DNA of 64,000 nucleotides, from positions 1-64,000 of the forward strand of contig CAYPOT010000001.1 in the NCBI GenBank assembly GCA_964412455.1, given 5' to 3'. Shown in pieces: positions 1-8,756 of the stretch. Within the stretch, counting starts at the first letter, position 1. Each line of letters opens with the position of its first letter. Below the pieces are notes generated by a model. That model saw only the letters and a list, made by a program, of their open reading frames with translations, searched no databases and was not told where the DNA came from. The position numbers and the translations under genes were made by a program. The stretch comes from JAAXXJ01 sp964412455 (GTDB taxonomy: Bacteria > Nitrospirota > UBA9217).

Positions 1-948
1 TGGGTCTCGGACCAGATCGGACTGGATGAATACTTCGCCGAAGTCCTGCCCCAGGACAAAGCCGCCAAAGTGAAAGAGGTCCAGGGCCGGGGCGTGTTGA
101 CGGCCATGACCGGCGATGGGGTGAACGATGCCCCGGCGCTGGCGCAGGCTGATGTGGGCATCGCCATTGGCGCGGGCTCGGATGTGGCGGTGGAAACCGC
201 AGACGTGATCCTGGTGCGGAGTAATCCGCTGGATGTCGTGGCCATCGTAAAGCTTTCCCGCGCCACGTATCGGAAGATGATCCAGAACCTTCTCTGGGCC
301 ACGGGCTACAACGTCGTCGCCATTCCTCTGGCCGCCGGAGCGCTGTACGCATGGGGCGTGCTGCTCAGTCCCGCCATGGGAGCGGTGCTGATGTCCGCGA
401 GCACGGTGATCGTGGCCATCAACGCGCGGTTGCTGAGACTGAAGACAGAGGCTAAATCTGAAGGCAAGGACGAACCTAAACCTGAAGCCAAAGCTGCGGC
501 TCAGCCTGAAGCCAAAGCGGGGCCTAAAACCGGAACCAAAGCAGAGCCTAAGCCCGAAGCGAAAGCCGAACCTCAGGCTGATGCCAAAGACAAGCCTAAA
601 GCTGAAGTCAAGGCTGAACCTAATCCTGAGACCAAAGCCGGGTCGAAACCTAAAGTTAAAGTAGAGCCACCGTCCGATTTAACGCCGGAGCTCGTCAAGC
701 GAGTCCATGAACTCTACGAGGAGCTGGGGCGCGAGGATGTTCGAGCAGTTCAAGCCTGGGATAAGTCGGAGCAGGAGACTCGAAAAGATGAAGTCAAGGC
801 CGAGCCTAAGCCAGAGGTCAAAACAGTGCCCAAGCCTGAAGTTAAAGTAGCGCCTAAGGCAGAAGTCAAAGCAGAACCTGAGACTAAAGCCAAGAACGAG
901 TCTAAACCTGAAACAAAGGCCAAGCCTAAGGCTAAAGCCAAAAAATGA
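1..948 (+). CDS. Heavy-metal P-type ATPase, C-terminal part (5' end outside window), with repeat tail
   Basis: The frame is open from base 1, so this is the end of a longer protein. The visible part carries the P-type hinge motif TGDGVNDAPAL followed by DVGIAIGAGSDVA, and the last two membrane helices with YNVVAIPLAAG and MSASTVIVAINARLLR. That pattern is typical of P1B (CopA/CopB-like) pumps that export transition-metal ions at the inner membrane using ATP. Metal specificity cannot be read because the CPC/CPH helix lies outside the window. After residue ~130 the chain changes into two blocks of Lys/Pro/Glu/Ala octapeptide repeats. They flank a short, helical-looking segment (positions ~664-783, DLTPELVKRVHELYEELGRE). 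Such a tail is not part of the pump family and is probably cytoplasmic and disordered. Confidence 0.9.
   Translation, partial: WVSDQIGLDEYFAEVLPQDKAAKVKEVQGRGVLTAMTGDGVNDAPALAQADVGIAIGAGSDVAVETADVILVRSNPLDVVAIVKLSRATYRKMIQNLLWATGYNVVAIPLAAGALYAWGVLLSPAMGAVLMSASTVIVAINARLLRLKTEAKSEGKDEPKPEAKAAAQPEAKAGPKTGTKAEPKPEAKAEPQADAKDKPKAEVKAEPNPETKAGSKPKVKVEPPSDLTPELVKRVHELYEELGREDVRAVQAWDKSEQETRKDEVKAEPKPEVKTVPKPEVKVAPKAEVKAEPETKAKNESKPETKAKPKAKAKK
478..669 (+). repeat. Octapeptide-coding tandem repeat, block 1
   Basis: Eight consecutive 24-bp units encode variants of the octapeptide KPEAKAEP (for example QPEAKAGP, KAEVKAEP, NPETKAGS) inside the P-type ATPase tail. Units are diverged at DNA level, so this is an old array rather than a fresh slippage product. 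Confidence 0.85.
784..948 (+). repeat. Octapeptide-coding tandem repeat, block 2
   Basis: Six 24-bp units of the same family (KDEVKAEP, KPEVKTVP, KPEVKVAP, KAEVKAEP, a degenerate unit, KPETKAKP) and a final KAKAKK run up to the stop codon of the P-type ATPase. Single units of the same kind appear at the C-termini of atpF and atpA further on. Confidence 0.85.
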
Positions 949-1044
949 TCAATAAGGAAGAGGACATTAAGAGCTCTTATTTCAATATGACATTGAGTCT
1001 GTCCCTTGATAAGGTTATTGCCGGTAGATGACATGATACATCCG

Positions 1045-2559
1045 ATGAAAACCGCTTTTATCCGTTTTATCTCACGATATTCGGCGGCGGCAGGTTCGTT
1101 GCTTCTGTTGCTGATATTGTTTAACGCCGCTGTTGCATGGGCGGCGTCAGGTGAAAAACGATATGTCGGAGCGAAGCGATGCGGAACATGTCATGCCAAG
1201 GAATATGGAGAGTGGAAGCATTCCGGACACGCCCGGATACTTCGCAAAGCGTCTGATCCCGAGGTCAGAAATATTCCGCTGCCGGCGGGTTATACGAGGA
1301 AAAACATTTCATACGTCATCGGCGGTTTCAGATGGAAGGCGTTGTTCCTCGACCGGGACGGATATCTTGTCACGTCCACGCCGAAAGGGATCGGGAAAAA
1401 CCAATATAACCTGAAGGATGAAAAATGGGTCGACTACCTGCCCGGTCAGAAGATCCCCTATGACTGCGGCGGGTGTCACACAACAGGGTATTCGGCTCAA
1501 GGCCGACAGAATGGGCTCAAGGGGATCATTGGAACATGGAAAGGGGAAGGAATACAGTGCGAGGCTTGTCACGGCCCCGGCTCGGCCCATGTTGCTTCAA
1601 CGTTGAAAGCCGACATCAACGTGGATCGAAGCGTCTGTTCCCGGTGCCATGAGTCAAAGCCGGTGGAAACTGTTCGGGTTCGGGACGGCTTTCTGACACC
1701 CTATTCCGAAGTCAACCAGTTGATGAAAAGCACGATGAGGCATCTCGCCTGCATCGACTGCCATGATCCCCATCCTTCAGCGGAGCATTCCATAAAACAG
1801 ACGTGCGAAGGATGCCATCAACGGATAGCGAGAAGCTTCAACACGAGTTTTATGAACAGGGTTGGCGTTACCTGTATGGATTGCCACATGGCACCTGCCG
1901 GTGTAGTAGCGGAGGGTGACAGAAAAAAATATCGAGGCGACCTCAAGAGCCATATTTTTAAAATCGAGCGTGCAAAGGAATTTCCGGATAAAGCGGTGAA
2001 CGGCCACAGGATAAATCCCGGATACTTAAGCGTTGAATATGCCTGCCTGAGATGTCATGACCTTTTCGAAGACCGGAAGTGGGCGGTGCTTTATGCCCCG
2101 AGCGCCCACAAAATAAAGGTCACCAATAACATCAAGATCATGCGCTTTCAGACCGTTTCGACCTCCATCGGATTTTTATTCGCGATCGCGGCGCTTTTGT
2201 CCGCCCTCTCGCTCAAAAACCTGCTCTGGCCGTTGTCCAACAAACAAATAATGCTGAGCATTCACAAGCATTCCGTTTGGATCACGTTTTCCGTTTATGT
2301 ATTTATCTCTTTTTCCTGTATTTATTTTCATTTTCCCCTTGAGCAGCCATCACATGCGCTAAATCTCGGATGGTTTATCATACACATGATATCCGGAGCG
2401 CTCGGGCTGGTTCTGTATGGAGGTAAAATCATTACGGTAAGAATATATAAGAAAGGATGGGCATATCAGGGGGTTCTTTGGGGAGCAGCCCTGTTTATCT
2501 TCTGGCTCATACAATACATCACCGTCCTGCTCCATTTTTTCAATTTGCTGGAGGTGTAA
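1045..2559 (+). CDS. Eight-haem cytochrome c (c554-like) with C-terminal membrane domain
   Basis: The protein begins with a signal peptide (MKTAFIRF... ending AVAWAASG) and then YVGAKRCGTCH, the start typical of cytochrome c554/c'-family proteins. Eight CxxCH haem-attachment motifs are visible: CGTCH, CGGCH, CEACH, CSRCH, CIDCH, CEGCH, CMDCH and CLRCH. The last ~130 residues form about four membrane helices with several histidines in or beside them (HKHS, FHF, IIHM). The product is therefore a periplasmic electron carrier or oxidoreductase anchored in the inner membrane. The tail might also hold a b-type haem, which is inference. Alternative starts exist at ATG 1033 and TTG 1006. 1045 was chosen because it gives the cleanest signal peptide, although no good ribosome-binding site is visible. 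No substrate can be named. Confidence 0.88.
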   Translation: MKTAFIRFISRYSAAAGSLLLLLILFNAAVAWAASGEKRYVGAKRCGTCHAKEYGEWKHSGHARILRKASDPEVRNIPLPAGYTRKNISYVIGGFRWKALFLDRDGYLVTSTPKGIGKNQYNLKDEKWVDYLPGQKIPYDCGGCHTTGYSAQGRQNGLKGIIGTWKGEGIQCEACHGPGSAHVASTLKADINVDRSVCSRCHESKPVETVRVRDGFLTPYSEVNQLMKSTMRHLACIDCHDPHPSAEHSIKQTCEGCHQRIARSFNTSFMNRVGVTCMDCHMAPAGVVAEGDRKKYRGDLKSHIFKIERAKEFPDKAVNGHRINPGYLSVEYACLRCHDLFEDRKWAVLYAPSAHKIKVTNNIKIMRFQTVSTSIGFLFAIAALLSALSLKNLLWPLSNKQIMLSIHKHSVWITFSVYVFISFSCIYFHFPLEQPSHALNLGWFIIHMISGALGLVLYGGKIITVRIYKKGWAYQGVLWGAALFIFWLIQYITVLLHFFNLLEV

Positions 2560-2642
2560 ATACGTAATATGCCATACACGCTTAGAACAGTGACAGAGTA
2601 TACGGAAATATTCATTTCCGGCAAATGAAAGGGAATATGATC

Positions 2643-5099
2643 ATGAAAACAAAGAAAATGTCTGAAAAGAGCATTGTTCGGGAGGTAAAAAAGGGGTTTG
2701 AGGAGAACATCGCCGCGAAAACGGAAAAGATGAAGGTGCCGGATAATTCATTGTCGCCCGATCTGCTGCGAAAGATGAACGCCTATTGGCGCGCCGCCAA
2801 TTACCTGTCAATCGGCCAGATATACCTCTATGACAATCCGATGCTGAAAAAACCGTTAAAGCGGGAGCACGTGAAGCCGCGACTGCTGGGCCATTTCGGT
2901 ACGACGCCCGGGCTGAACCTTATTTATGTCCATCTCAACCGGATCATAAAACAGTATGACCTGAACACGATTTATATCACGGGCCCTGGGCATGGCGGGC
3001 CGGGATTGGTGGCCAACACGTATCTGGAAGGCACCTACAGCGAGTTGTACCCGAACATAACCCAAGACGAACAGGGCATGAAGAAGCTCTTCACCCAGTT
3101 CTCTTTTCCCGGCGGCATCCCCAGCCACACGGCGCCCGAAACACCAGGGTCCATTCATGAAGGCGGCGAACTCGGTTATTCTTTGTCCCATGCCTACGGC
3201 GCGGCATTCGATAATCCCGACCTGCTGGTCGCCTGTGTGGTGGGCGACGGCGAGGCGGAAACCGGCCCGCTGGCCACCAGTTGGCACTCGAATAAATTTC
3301 TCAATCCCGTCATTGACGGGGCCGTGCTGCCGATCCTGCATTTGAACGGCTACAAGATCGCCGGTCCCACCGTGCTGGGCCGCATCGATCACGAGGAATT
3401 GGACCAGCTCTTCCGGGGTTACGGTTACAAGCCCTATTTCGTTGAGGGAGACGATCCCCTGAAGGTCCATCAGCGTCTGGCTGCGACACTCGATACGGTC
3501 GTCGCGGAGATCAAAGACATTCAGAATAGGGCGCGTACCAAAGGATTCAGGAAGCGTCCGCAGTGGCCGATGATAATTTTACGCACACCGAAAGGCTGGA
3601 CGTGCCCGAAGGTGGTTGATGGACTGCCCATCGAAGGCACGTTTCGCGCGCACCAGGTGCCGGTTACCGATTTCGCGACGAAACCCAAACACCTGAAAAT
3701 CCTTGAACAATGGATGAAGAGTTATAAGGCTGAGGAGTTATTTGACAAGAGCGGCAGGCTCATTCCTGAACTGGCTGAACTGGCCCCCAAAGGAGAGCGG
3801 CGCATGGGAGCTAACCCCCATGCCAATGGAGGCCTTCTCCTGAAGGAGCTGAAAATGCCGGATTTCCGCGACTACGCGGTCAAAGTACCGAAGCCCGGCG
3901 GCCTGGAAGCGGAAAGCACGCGAGTCCAGGGAGAGTTCATCCGTGATGTGCTCAAGCTCAACACCGAGTCGCGCAATTTCCGCGTTTTCAGCCCGGACGA
4001 AACCGCGTCGAACCGCTGGACCAACCTCTTCGAGATCACGGACCGGAGCTCGACCGCGGAAATCATTAAGATCGACGACCATGTCGCGCCTGACGGCCGG
4101 GTGATGGAGATGCTGAGCGAGCACCAGTGCGAGGGCTGGCTGGAAGGCTACCTCCTGACCGGGAGGCACGGCTTTTTCTCGTGCTACGAAGCGTTCATCC
4201 ACATCATCGATTCGATGTTCAACCAGCACGCAAAGTGGCTCAAGGTGGCGGGCGAGATCCCGTGGCGAAGGCCGATCGCATCCCTGAACTACCTGCTCTC
4301 GTCGCACGTGTGGCGGCAGGACCACAATGGATTCAGCCACCAGGACCCGGGGTTCATCGACCACGTGGTGAACAAGAAGGCGGAGATCATCCGCGTGTAT
4401 CTGCCTCCGGACGCCAACACCCTGCTGTCGGTCACCGACCATTGCCTCCGCAGCCGCAATTACGTCAATGTTATCGTCGCGGGCAAACAGCCTGAACTCC
4501 AATGGCTGGATATGGATGCAGCCATCAAGCACTGCACGGCCGGGCTCGGCATCTGGGAATGGGCCAGCAACGACAAGGGCGGCGATCCCGACGTGGTGAT
4601 GGCCTGCTGCGGCGACGTGCCGACCCTGGAAACGCTTGCCGCTGTCGAGGTCCTGCGGCAGCACTTCCCGGAACTGAAGATCCGAGTCATCAACGTGGTG
4701 GACCTGATGACGCTCCAGCCGCGGAGCGAGCATCCGCACGGGTTGAGCGATAAGGATTTTGATGTCCTCTTCACCAGGGACAAGCCGATCATCTTCGCCT
4801 TCCACGGCTATCCCTGGCTGATCCATCGCCTTGCATATCGCCGGACCAATCATGACAATCTCCACGTACGCGGGTACAAGGAGAACGGAACGACCACCAC
4901 GCCCTTCGATATGGTGGTGTTGAACGATCTCGACCGATTTCACCTGGCCGGCGACGTGATCGACCGTGTGCCCGGTCTGGGTTCAAGGGCAGCATACGCC
5001 AAACAGTTCCTTCGCGACAAACTGCTGGACCACAAGGCATACATCGAGAAGCACGGCCAGGACATGCCGGAGATCCGCAACTGGAAGTGGAAAGGATGA
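2643..5099 (+). CDS. xfp: Xylulose-5-phosphate/fructose-6-phosphate phosphoketolase
   Basis: This thiamine-diphosphate enzyme cleaves xylulose-5-P or fructose-6-P with phosphate to give acetyl-phosphate plus glyceraldehyde-3-P or erythrose-4-P. The length (818 residues) is normal. Family signatures are visible: GPGHGGPGLVANTYLEG, VGDGEAETGPLATSW (the GDG cofactor motif) and, in the C-terminal half, SSHVWRQDHNGFSHQDPG. The start at 2643 is preferred because an AAAGGGA ribosome-binding site lies eight bases upstream. ATGs at 2625 and 2637 are too early or too close to it. The gene sits between a cytochrome and the rotary-ATPase block on the same strand. That suggests the island couples sugar cleavage and acetyl-P/ATP formation to ion pumping. 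Confidence 0.97.
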   Translation: MKTKKMSEKSIVREVKKGFEENIAAKTEKMKVPDNSLSPDLLRKMNAYWRAANYLSIGQIYLYDNPMLKKPLKREHVKPRLLGHFGTTPGLNLIYVHLNRIIKQYDLNTIYITGPGHGGPGLVANTYLEGTYSELYPNITQDEQGMKKLFTQFSFPGGIPSHTAPETPGSIHEGGELGYSLSHAYGAAFDNPDLLVACVVGDGEAETGPLATSWHSNKFLNPVIDGAVLPILHLNGYKIAGPTVLGRIDHEELDQLFRGYGYKPYFVEGDDPLKVHQRLAATLDTVVAEIKDIQNRARTKGFRKRPQWPMIILRTPKGWTCPKVVDGLPIEGTFRAHQVPVTDFATKPKHLKILEQWMKSYKAEELFDKSGRLIPELAELAPKGERRMGANPHANGGLLLKELKMPDFRDYAVKVPKPGGLEAESTRVQGEFIRDVLKLNTESRNFRVFSPDETASNRWTNLFEITDRSSTAEIIKIDDHVAPDGRVMEMLSEHQCEGWLEGYLLTGRHGFFSCYEAFIHIIDSMFNQHAKWLKVAGEIPWRRPIASLNYLLSSHVWRQDHNGFSHQDPGFIDHVVNKKAEIIRVYLPPDANTLLSVTDHCLRSRNYVNVIVAGKQPELQWLDMDAAIKHCTAGLGIWEWASNDKGGDPDVVMACCGDVPTLETLAAVEVLRQHFPELKIRVINVVDLMTLQPRSEHPHGLSDKDFDVLFTRDKPIIFAFHGYPWLIHRLAYRRTNHDNLHVRGYKENGTTTTPFDMVVLNDLDRFHLAGDVIDRVPGLGSRAAYAKQFLRDKLLDHKAYIEKHGQDMPEIRNWKWKG

Positions 5100-5157
5100 T
5101 CAGTTGTGCAGGCAGCGGTTGCGCGGACCGCCCGAGGGCGGAGAAAGATTGGGCCAG

Positions 5158-6045
5158 ATGAACATGCGAAACCGGCTTGAACAAAAAACCCGCAAGGTCT
5201 GGGCGCTGCTCAAGCTCGCCGTTAAAAAGTTCTTTCAGATCGACGGGACACATTGGGCGGAAGCCTTCGCCTACAATGCGTTCTTCTCGCTGTTTCCCTT
5301 GATGGTCCTGTTTGTCACGATTTTCTCGTTCTTCGTTGCCCGGGACCGGGCAGGGAAAGAGGTCATTGCCTACATGGAAAGCTACATCCCGATCAGCGGG
5401 GAGATGCAAGCTTACATCTTTGACACCATCGGCGGCGTGATCACGGCGCGCGGGCAGGCGGGCGTTGTCGCGTTTTTCATCCTGGTCTGGGTCGCCCTCC
5501 AGTGCTTCACCACCCTCATCAGCGCGACCAACCACGCCTGGGGCGCCAAAGGGTACAACTGGTGGCGGCTGCCGATGAAAAGTCTGGCGCTGCTCGGCAC
5601 CACGGCGGGCGCCGTTCTCCTGGGCATGGCGGCGCCCATGCTGGTGAAAATTGTGAACGAACGGTTTTTTCCTGTGCAGGATTTTCGTTCCTGGGTCTCT
5701 GCCGCGGGGCGCTTTGTCATCCCTTTGCTGGTGGTGTTCCTCAGCCTGAGCCTGTTTTACAAGCTGGCGCCTCGGCGGGAGACGCGGTTTGCCGAAGTGT
5801 GGGTCGCCGCCCTGTGCGCCACGGTCCTTTTACAGGTGGCCAATAGTCTCTTCGCGAGCTACCTCAAGAACTTCGCCACGCTCAACGCGGTCTATGGAGT
5901 GTTTGGCGGGATCATGGCATTGTTGCTGTGGATCTACCTTTCAGGATGCATTTTTATCTTCGGCGCCTGTCAGTGCGCCGCTCAGGCTGAAGGGCGTTCA
6001 TCGCCGGCAATAACAAGCGTGGCAAGCAAAAAAAAGGAGAGTTGA
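5158..6045 (+). CDS. YihY/BrkB-family inner-membrane protein (first copy)
   Basis: A 295-residue polytopic membrane protein of the YihY/BrkB (UPF0761) family, once mis-called ribonuclease BN. The typical N-terminal stretch is present (FFQIDGTHWAEAFAYNAFFSLFPLMVLFV), followed by about six hydrophobic helices and a final helix segment GGIMALLLWIYLSGCIFIFGACQ. The family function is not settled. The start ATG 5158 follows a GGAG element about 14 bases upstream, and ATG 5164 is equally possible. It lies 58 bases after the phosphoketolase stop and three bases before the next small gene, so it is likely co-transcribed with the ATPase operon. A second, more distant paralogue is at 19268. Confidence 0.88.
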   Translation: MNMRNRLEQKTRKVWALLKLAVKKFFQIDGTHWAEAFAYNAFFSLFPLMVLFVTIFSFFVARDRAGKEVIAYMESYIPISGEMQAYIFDTIGGVITARGQAGVVAFFILVWVALQCFTTLISATNHAWGAKGYNWWRLPMKSLALLGTTAGAVLLGMAAPMLVKIVNERFFPVQDFRSWVSAAGRFVIPLLVVFLSLSLFYKLAPRRETRFAEVWVAALCATVLLQVANSLFASYLKNFATLNAVYGVFGGIMALLLWIYLSGCIFIFGACQCAAQAEGRSSPAITSVASKKKES

Positions 6046-6048
6046 ACC

Positions 6049-6270
6049 ATGAACACACAAAGAAAAAGTCTGAACATGGCATCTCCGCGAAAAATAGACG
6101 TCTCTTGGCGCGGCAAGCTACCGGAGGGTCGGATTTATGTCACTGACAACAGGTCGTGCGTGATTGATCTTATACGGATACGCGTGGAGTCGGGGCGAAA
6201 CACGGAAAGAGAACCGGCGGGAGCAGAAGACGTCTGTGAACTGACGGTGGCGAAGCGGCAGCAAACATGA
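6049..6270 (+). CDS. Small hypothetical protein at the head of the N-ATPase operon
   Basis: A 73-residue frame with a convincing AAGGAGA ribosome-binding site before ATG 6049. Its stop overlaps the atpD start (ATGA at 6267-6270), which suggests translational coupling. It has no signal peptide or membrane helix. The central part (ISxx-like motifs absent) reads GRIYVTDNRSCVIDLIRIRV and is moderately hydrophobic, and the C-terminus is charged. I do not recognise the family. It could be a leader peptide that sets atpD translation, or an uncharacterised accessory protein. Confidence 0.55.
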   Translation: MNTQRKSLNMASPRKIDVSWRGKLPEGRIYVTDNRSCVIDLIRIRVESGRNTEREPAGAEDVCELTVAKRQQT

Positions 6271-7739
6271 AGAACAAAACCGGTTCTTCTAGCCTCGGCT
6301 CGGTGGTCGCGGTGCGCGGCAGTGTCGTGGATATACGGTTCGATGCGCATTTGCCGCCCATCTACTCGCTGCTGCATGCGAAGGAGGGGGAAATTGCCAT
6401 TGAGGTTTTAGCTCAACTCGACGCGCATCATGTGCGCGGTATCGCGCTGACCCCCACTCAGGGCCTCGCCCGCGGCATGGCGGTGGAAGACACGGGCGGG
6501 CCGCTTATGGCGCCGGTCGGCAGGGGAATTCTCTCGCGCATGTTCGACGTCTTCGGGAACGCCATCGACCGCCAGGCGGCGCCGACGGAGGTCGAGTGGC
6601 GCACCGTCCATCAAGCCCCGCCGGCGCTGGCACGGCGTTCCACCAAATCCGAGATCTTCGAGACGGGGATCAAGGTCATCGATGTGCTGATGCCGCTCGA
6701 GCGCGGCGGCAAAGCCGGCCTGTTCGGCGGGGCGGGCGTGGGCAAGACGGTGCTGCTCACCGAAATGATCCACAACATGATCGGGCACCAGGAGGGCGTT
6801 AGCATATTTTGCGGCATCGGCGAACGTTGCCGCGAAGGCGAGGAGCTTTACCGTGAGATGAAGGAAGCCGGCGTGCTGCCGAACATGGTGATGGTCTTCG
6901 GACAGATGAACGAGCCGCCGGGCAGCCGGTTCCGCGTGGGCCATGCGGCGCTGACGATGGCCGAATATTTCCGTGACGATGAACAGCGCGACGTGCTGCT
7001 GCTCATCGACAATATTTACCGGTTCATCCAGGCCGGCTCGGAAGTGTCCGGCCTGATGGGCCAAATGCCGTCGCGCCTGGGCTATCAGCCCACGATGGGC
7101 ACGGAGTTGTCGCGGCTGGAGGAGCGCATCGCCAACACCGATACAGGCGCCATCACCTCGATCCAGGCGGTGTATGTGCCGGCCGACGATTTCACCGATC
7201 CGGCGGCGGTGCACACGTTCGGGCATCTGTCGGCATCCATTGTGCTCTCGCGCAAGCGCGCCAGCGAGGGGCTTTATCCGGCCATCGACCCGCTGCAATC
7301 CAGCTCCAAAATGGCAACGCCGGGCATCGTAGGCGCGCGGCATTACGGCTTGGCGCAGGAGATCCGGCGGACGCTCGCGCAATACGCGGAACTCAAGGAC
7401 ATCATTGCCATGCTCGGCCTTGAGCAGCTTTCGCCGGAGGACCGCAATGTGGTCGCCCGCGCCCGGCGGCTGGAGCGGTTCCTCACCCAGCCCTTTTTCA
7501 CGACCGAGCAGTTCACCGGCCTCACAGGAAAGCTCGTCAGCCTCAAGGACGCGCTGGACGGCTGTGAGCGGATCCTGCGCGATGAATTCAAAGACTACCC
7601 GGAGAGCGCGCTCTACATGATCGGGGCGGTTGACGAAGCGAAAGAAAAAGCGAAAGCGGGCAAGAGCGCAGACCAGGACAGGACACAGTCCGAATCCAAA
7701 ACCGAGGTCGAACATGCAGCCGACACTCATGAATCTTAA
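6267..7739 (+). CDS. atpD: N-type ATPase F1 beta subunit
   Basis: Catalytic subunit of the rotary ATPase head. Walker A GGAGVGKTVLL, the catalytic-Glu segment GIGERCREGEELY and the Walker B-like LLLIDNIYRF are present. Normal F1 beta usually has IFRF, here IYRF. The order that follows (atpC, Q, R, B, E, F, A, G with no delta gene) is the published N-ATPase operon order, which separates it from the housekeeping F-ATPase. The C-terminal ~30 residues after the family end are charged (KEKAKAGKSADQ...) and overlap the start of atpC by 26 bases. GTG/ATG choice: ATG 6267 overlaps the previous stop. Confidence 0.97.
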   Translation: MKNKTGSSSLGSVVAVRGSVVDIRFDAHLPPIYSLLHAKEGEIAIEVLAQLDAHHVRGIALTPTQGLARGMAVEDTGGPLMAPVGRGILSRMFDVFGNAIDRQAAPTEVEWRTVHQAPPALARRSTKSEIFETGIKVIDVLMPLERGGKAGLFGGAGVGKTVLLTEMIHNMIGHQEGVSIFCGIGERCREGEELYREMKEAGVLPNMVMVFGQMNEPPGSRFRVGHAALTMAEYFRDDEQRDVLLLIDNIYRFIQAGSEVSGLMGQMPSRLGYQPTMGTELSRLEERIANTDTGAITSIQAVYVPADDFTDPAAVHTFGHLSASIVLSRKRASEGLYPAIDPLQSSSKMATPGIVGARHYGLAQEIRRTLAQYAELKDIIAMLGLEQLSPEDRNVVARARRLERFLTQPFFTTEQFTGLTGKLVSLKDALDGCERILRDEFKDYPESALYMIGAVDEAKEKAKAGKSADQDRTQSESKTEVEHAADTHES

Positions 7740-8118
7740 GATCCTCCTGCCGTTCCGGGTCTTCGCCGATAAAACCGGCGTGGAGCGCATTGTTGCAGAG
7801 ACACGCGAGGGTTCGTTCGGGCTCCTGCCGCGCCGATTAGACTGCGTAGCCGCGCTCACGCCCGGGATACTGATCTACGAAAACGATGCGGAGGGCGAGG
7901 TCTATGTGGCCGTCGATGAAGGGGTGCTGGTCAAGAGCGGCCTGGAGGTGTTCGTCTCCGTGCGCAACGCGATCAGCGGAACGGATCTCGGCGCGTTGCG
8001 CGATTCGGTGGAGCGGGAGTTTCTTAGCCTGAACGAACGGGAGCAGAGCGTCCGCTCGGTGATGGCGAAAATGGAGAGCGGTTTCATTCGCCGCCTGGCG
8101 GCGTTTCATCATGAGTGA
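7714..8118 (+). CDS. atpC: N-type ATPase F1 epsilon subunit
   Basis: Central-stalk subunit that joins gamma to the c-ring and can act as an intrinsic brake. The N-terminal beta-sandwich is recognisable (LKILLPFRVFADKTGVERIVAETREGSFGLLPRRLDCVAAL..., corresponding to the family's EGxxGILPxHxxxxxxL), and the C-terminal part is helical and charged. Start ATG 7714 has GAGG six bases upstream and lies inside the end of atpD. ATG 7729 is a possible alternative. The stop overlaps atpQ by eight bases. Confidence 0.92.
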   Translation: MQPTLMNLKILLPFRVFADKTGVERIVAETREGSFGLLPRRLDCVAALTPGILIYENDAEGEVYVAVDEGVLVKSGLEVFVSVRNAISGTDLGALRDSVEREFLSLNEREQSVRSVMAKMESGFIRRLAAFHHE

Positions 8119-8449
8119 AAAACCGGAAATCAAGAGCGGCAAGGACCGGACTGCGTTCAGCCGGGAGGTCGGCGCGAAGGCGGCGCGCAAGCTCAAGGCG
8201 CAGCGTAACGTCACGCAGGGAGTCTGGTTTGGCCTGGGCATGATGGGCCTGATCGGATGGTCGGTGGTGGTGCCGACGCTGCTCGGCGCAGCGCTTGGTC
8301 TCTGGCTGGACAAGCGCTATCCGGGAAGCCATTCCTGGACGCTTATGCTGCTGGTTGCCGGCCTTGCGATCGGGTGCTGGAACGCGTGGCATTGGGTGTC
8401 AAAGCAAGACAAGGAAATGCAGGAGGAACAGGAGGATAACGATGAATGA
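8111..8449 (+). CDS. atpQ: N-ATPase accessory membrane protein AtpQ (AtpI/AtpZ-like)
   Basis: A 112-residue protein with a basic N-terminus and two membrane helices (GVWFGLGMMGLIGWSVVVPTLLGAALGLWLD and the segment around TLMLLVAGLAIGCWNAWHWV), ending in an acidic tail. GLGMMGLIGW...PTLLGAALGLWLDKRYP is the typical pattern of AtpI/AtpZ-like proteins. In N-ATPase operons this position is called atpQ. The role is thought to be assembly of the membrane sector or ion supply, but is not settled. It overlaps atpC by eight bases and atpR by eight bases. Confidence 0.87.
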   Translation: MSEKPEIKSGKDRTAFSREVGAKAARKLKAQRNVTQGVWFGLGMMGLIGWSVVVPTLLGAALGLWLDKRYPGSHSWTLMLLVAGLAIGCWNAWHWVSKQDKEMQEEQEDNDE

Positions 8450-8756
8450 AAATCTGATGCTGGTGTCGGCGTGGGTGGCGGGTGTTGTGCTCGGCGCGAT
8501 ATTCTTCGGCGGCCTTTGGTGGACGGTGCGGAAGGGGGTTTCGTCCCAACAGCCCGCGCTGTGGTTCTTCGGCAGCTTGCTGCTGCGGATGAGCATTGCA
8601 CTGGCCGGTTTTTATTTTGTCTCCGGCGGTCATTGGGGGCGGCTGCTGCTGTGTCTGCTTGGATTTGCTATCGCGCGTTTCATCGTGACGCGGCTTGCCG
8701 GCCCGCCAATCGAACGACTTAACTCCCCGGAAAAGGAGGCCGGTCATGCGTCTTAG
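8442..8756 (+). CDS. atpR: N-ATPase accessory membrane protein AtpR
   Basis: A 104-residue protein with three hydrophobic segments, located between atpQ and atpB as in other N-ATPase operons. The conserved look of the family is visible in GGLWWTVRKGVSS and LLRMSIALAGFYFVSGGHW...GFAIARFIVTR. It is specific to N-type operons and probably assists assembly of the c-ring or the a/c interface, which is family-level inference. AGGAGGA precedes ATG 8442. The stop overlaps atpB by 11 bases. Confidence 0.88.
   Translation: MNENLMLVSAWVAGVVLGAIFFGGLWWTVRKGVSSQQPALWFFGSLLLRMSIALAGFYFVSGGHWGRLLLCLLGFAIARFIVTRLAGPPIERLNSPEKEAGHAS

Noticed and set aside
1006..1044. TTG start for the multihaem cytochrome
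   Set aside because: It would place hydrophilic residues in front of a complete signal peptide and has no ribosome-binding site.
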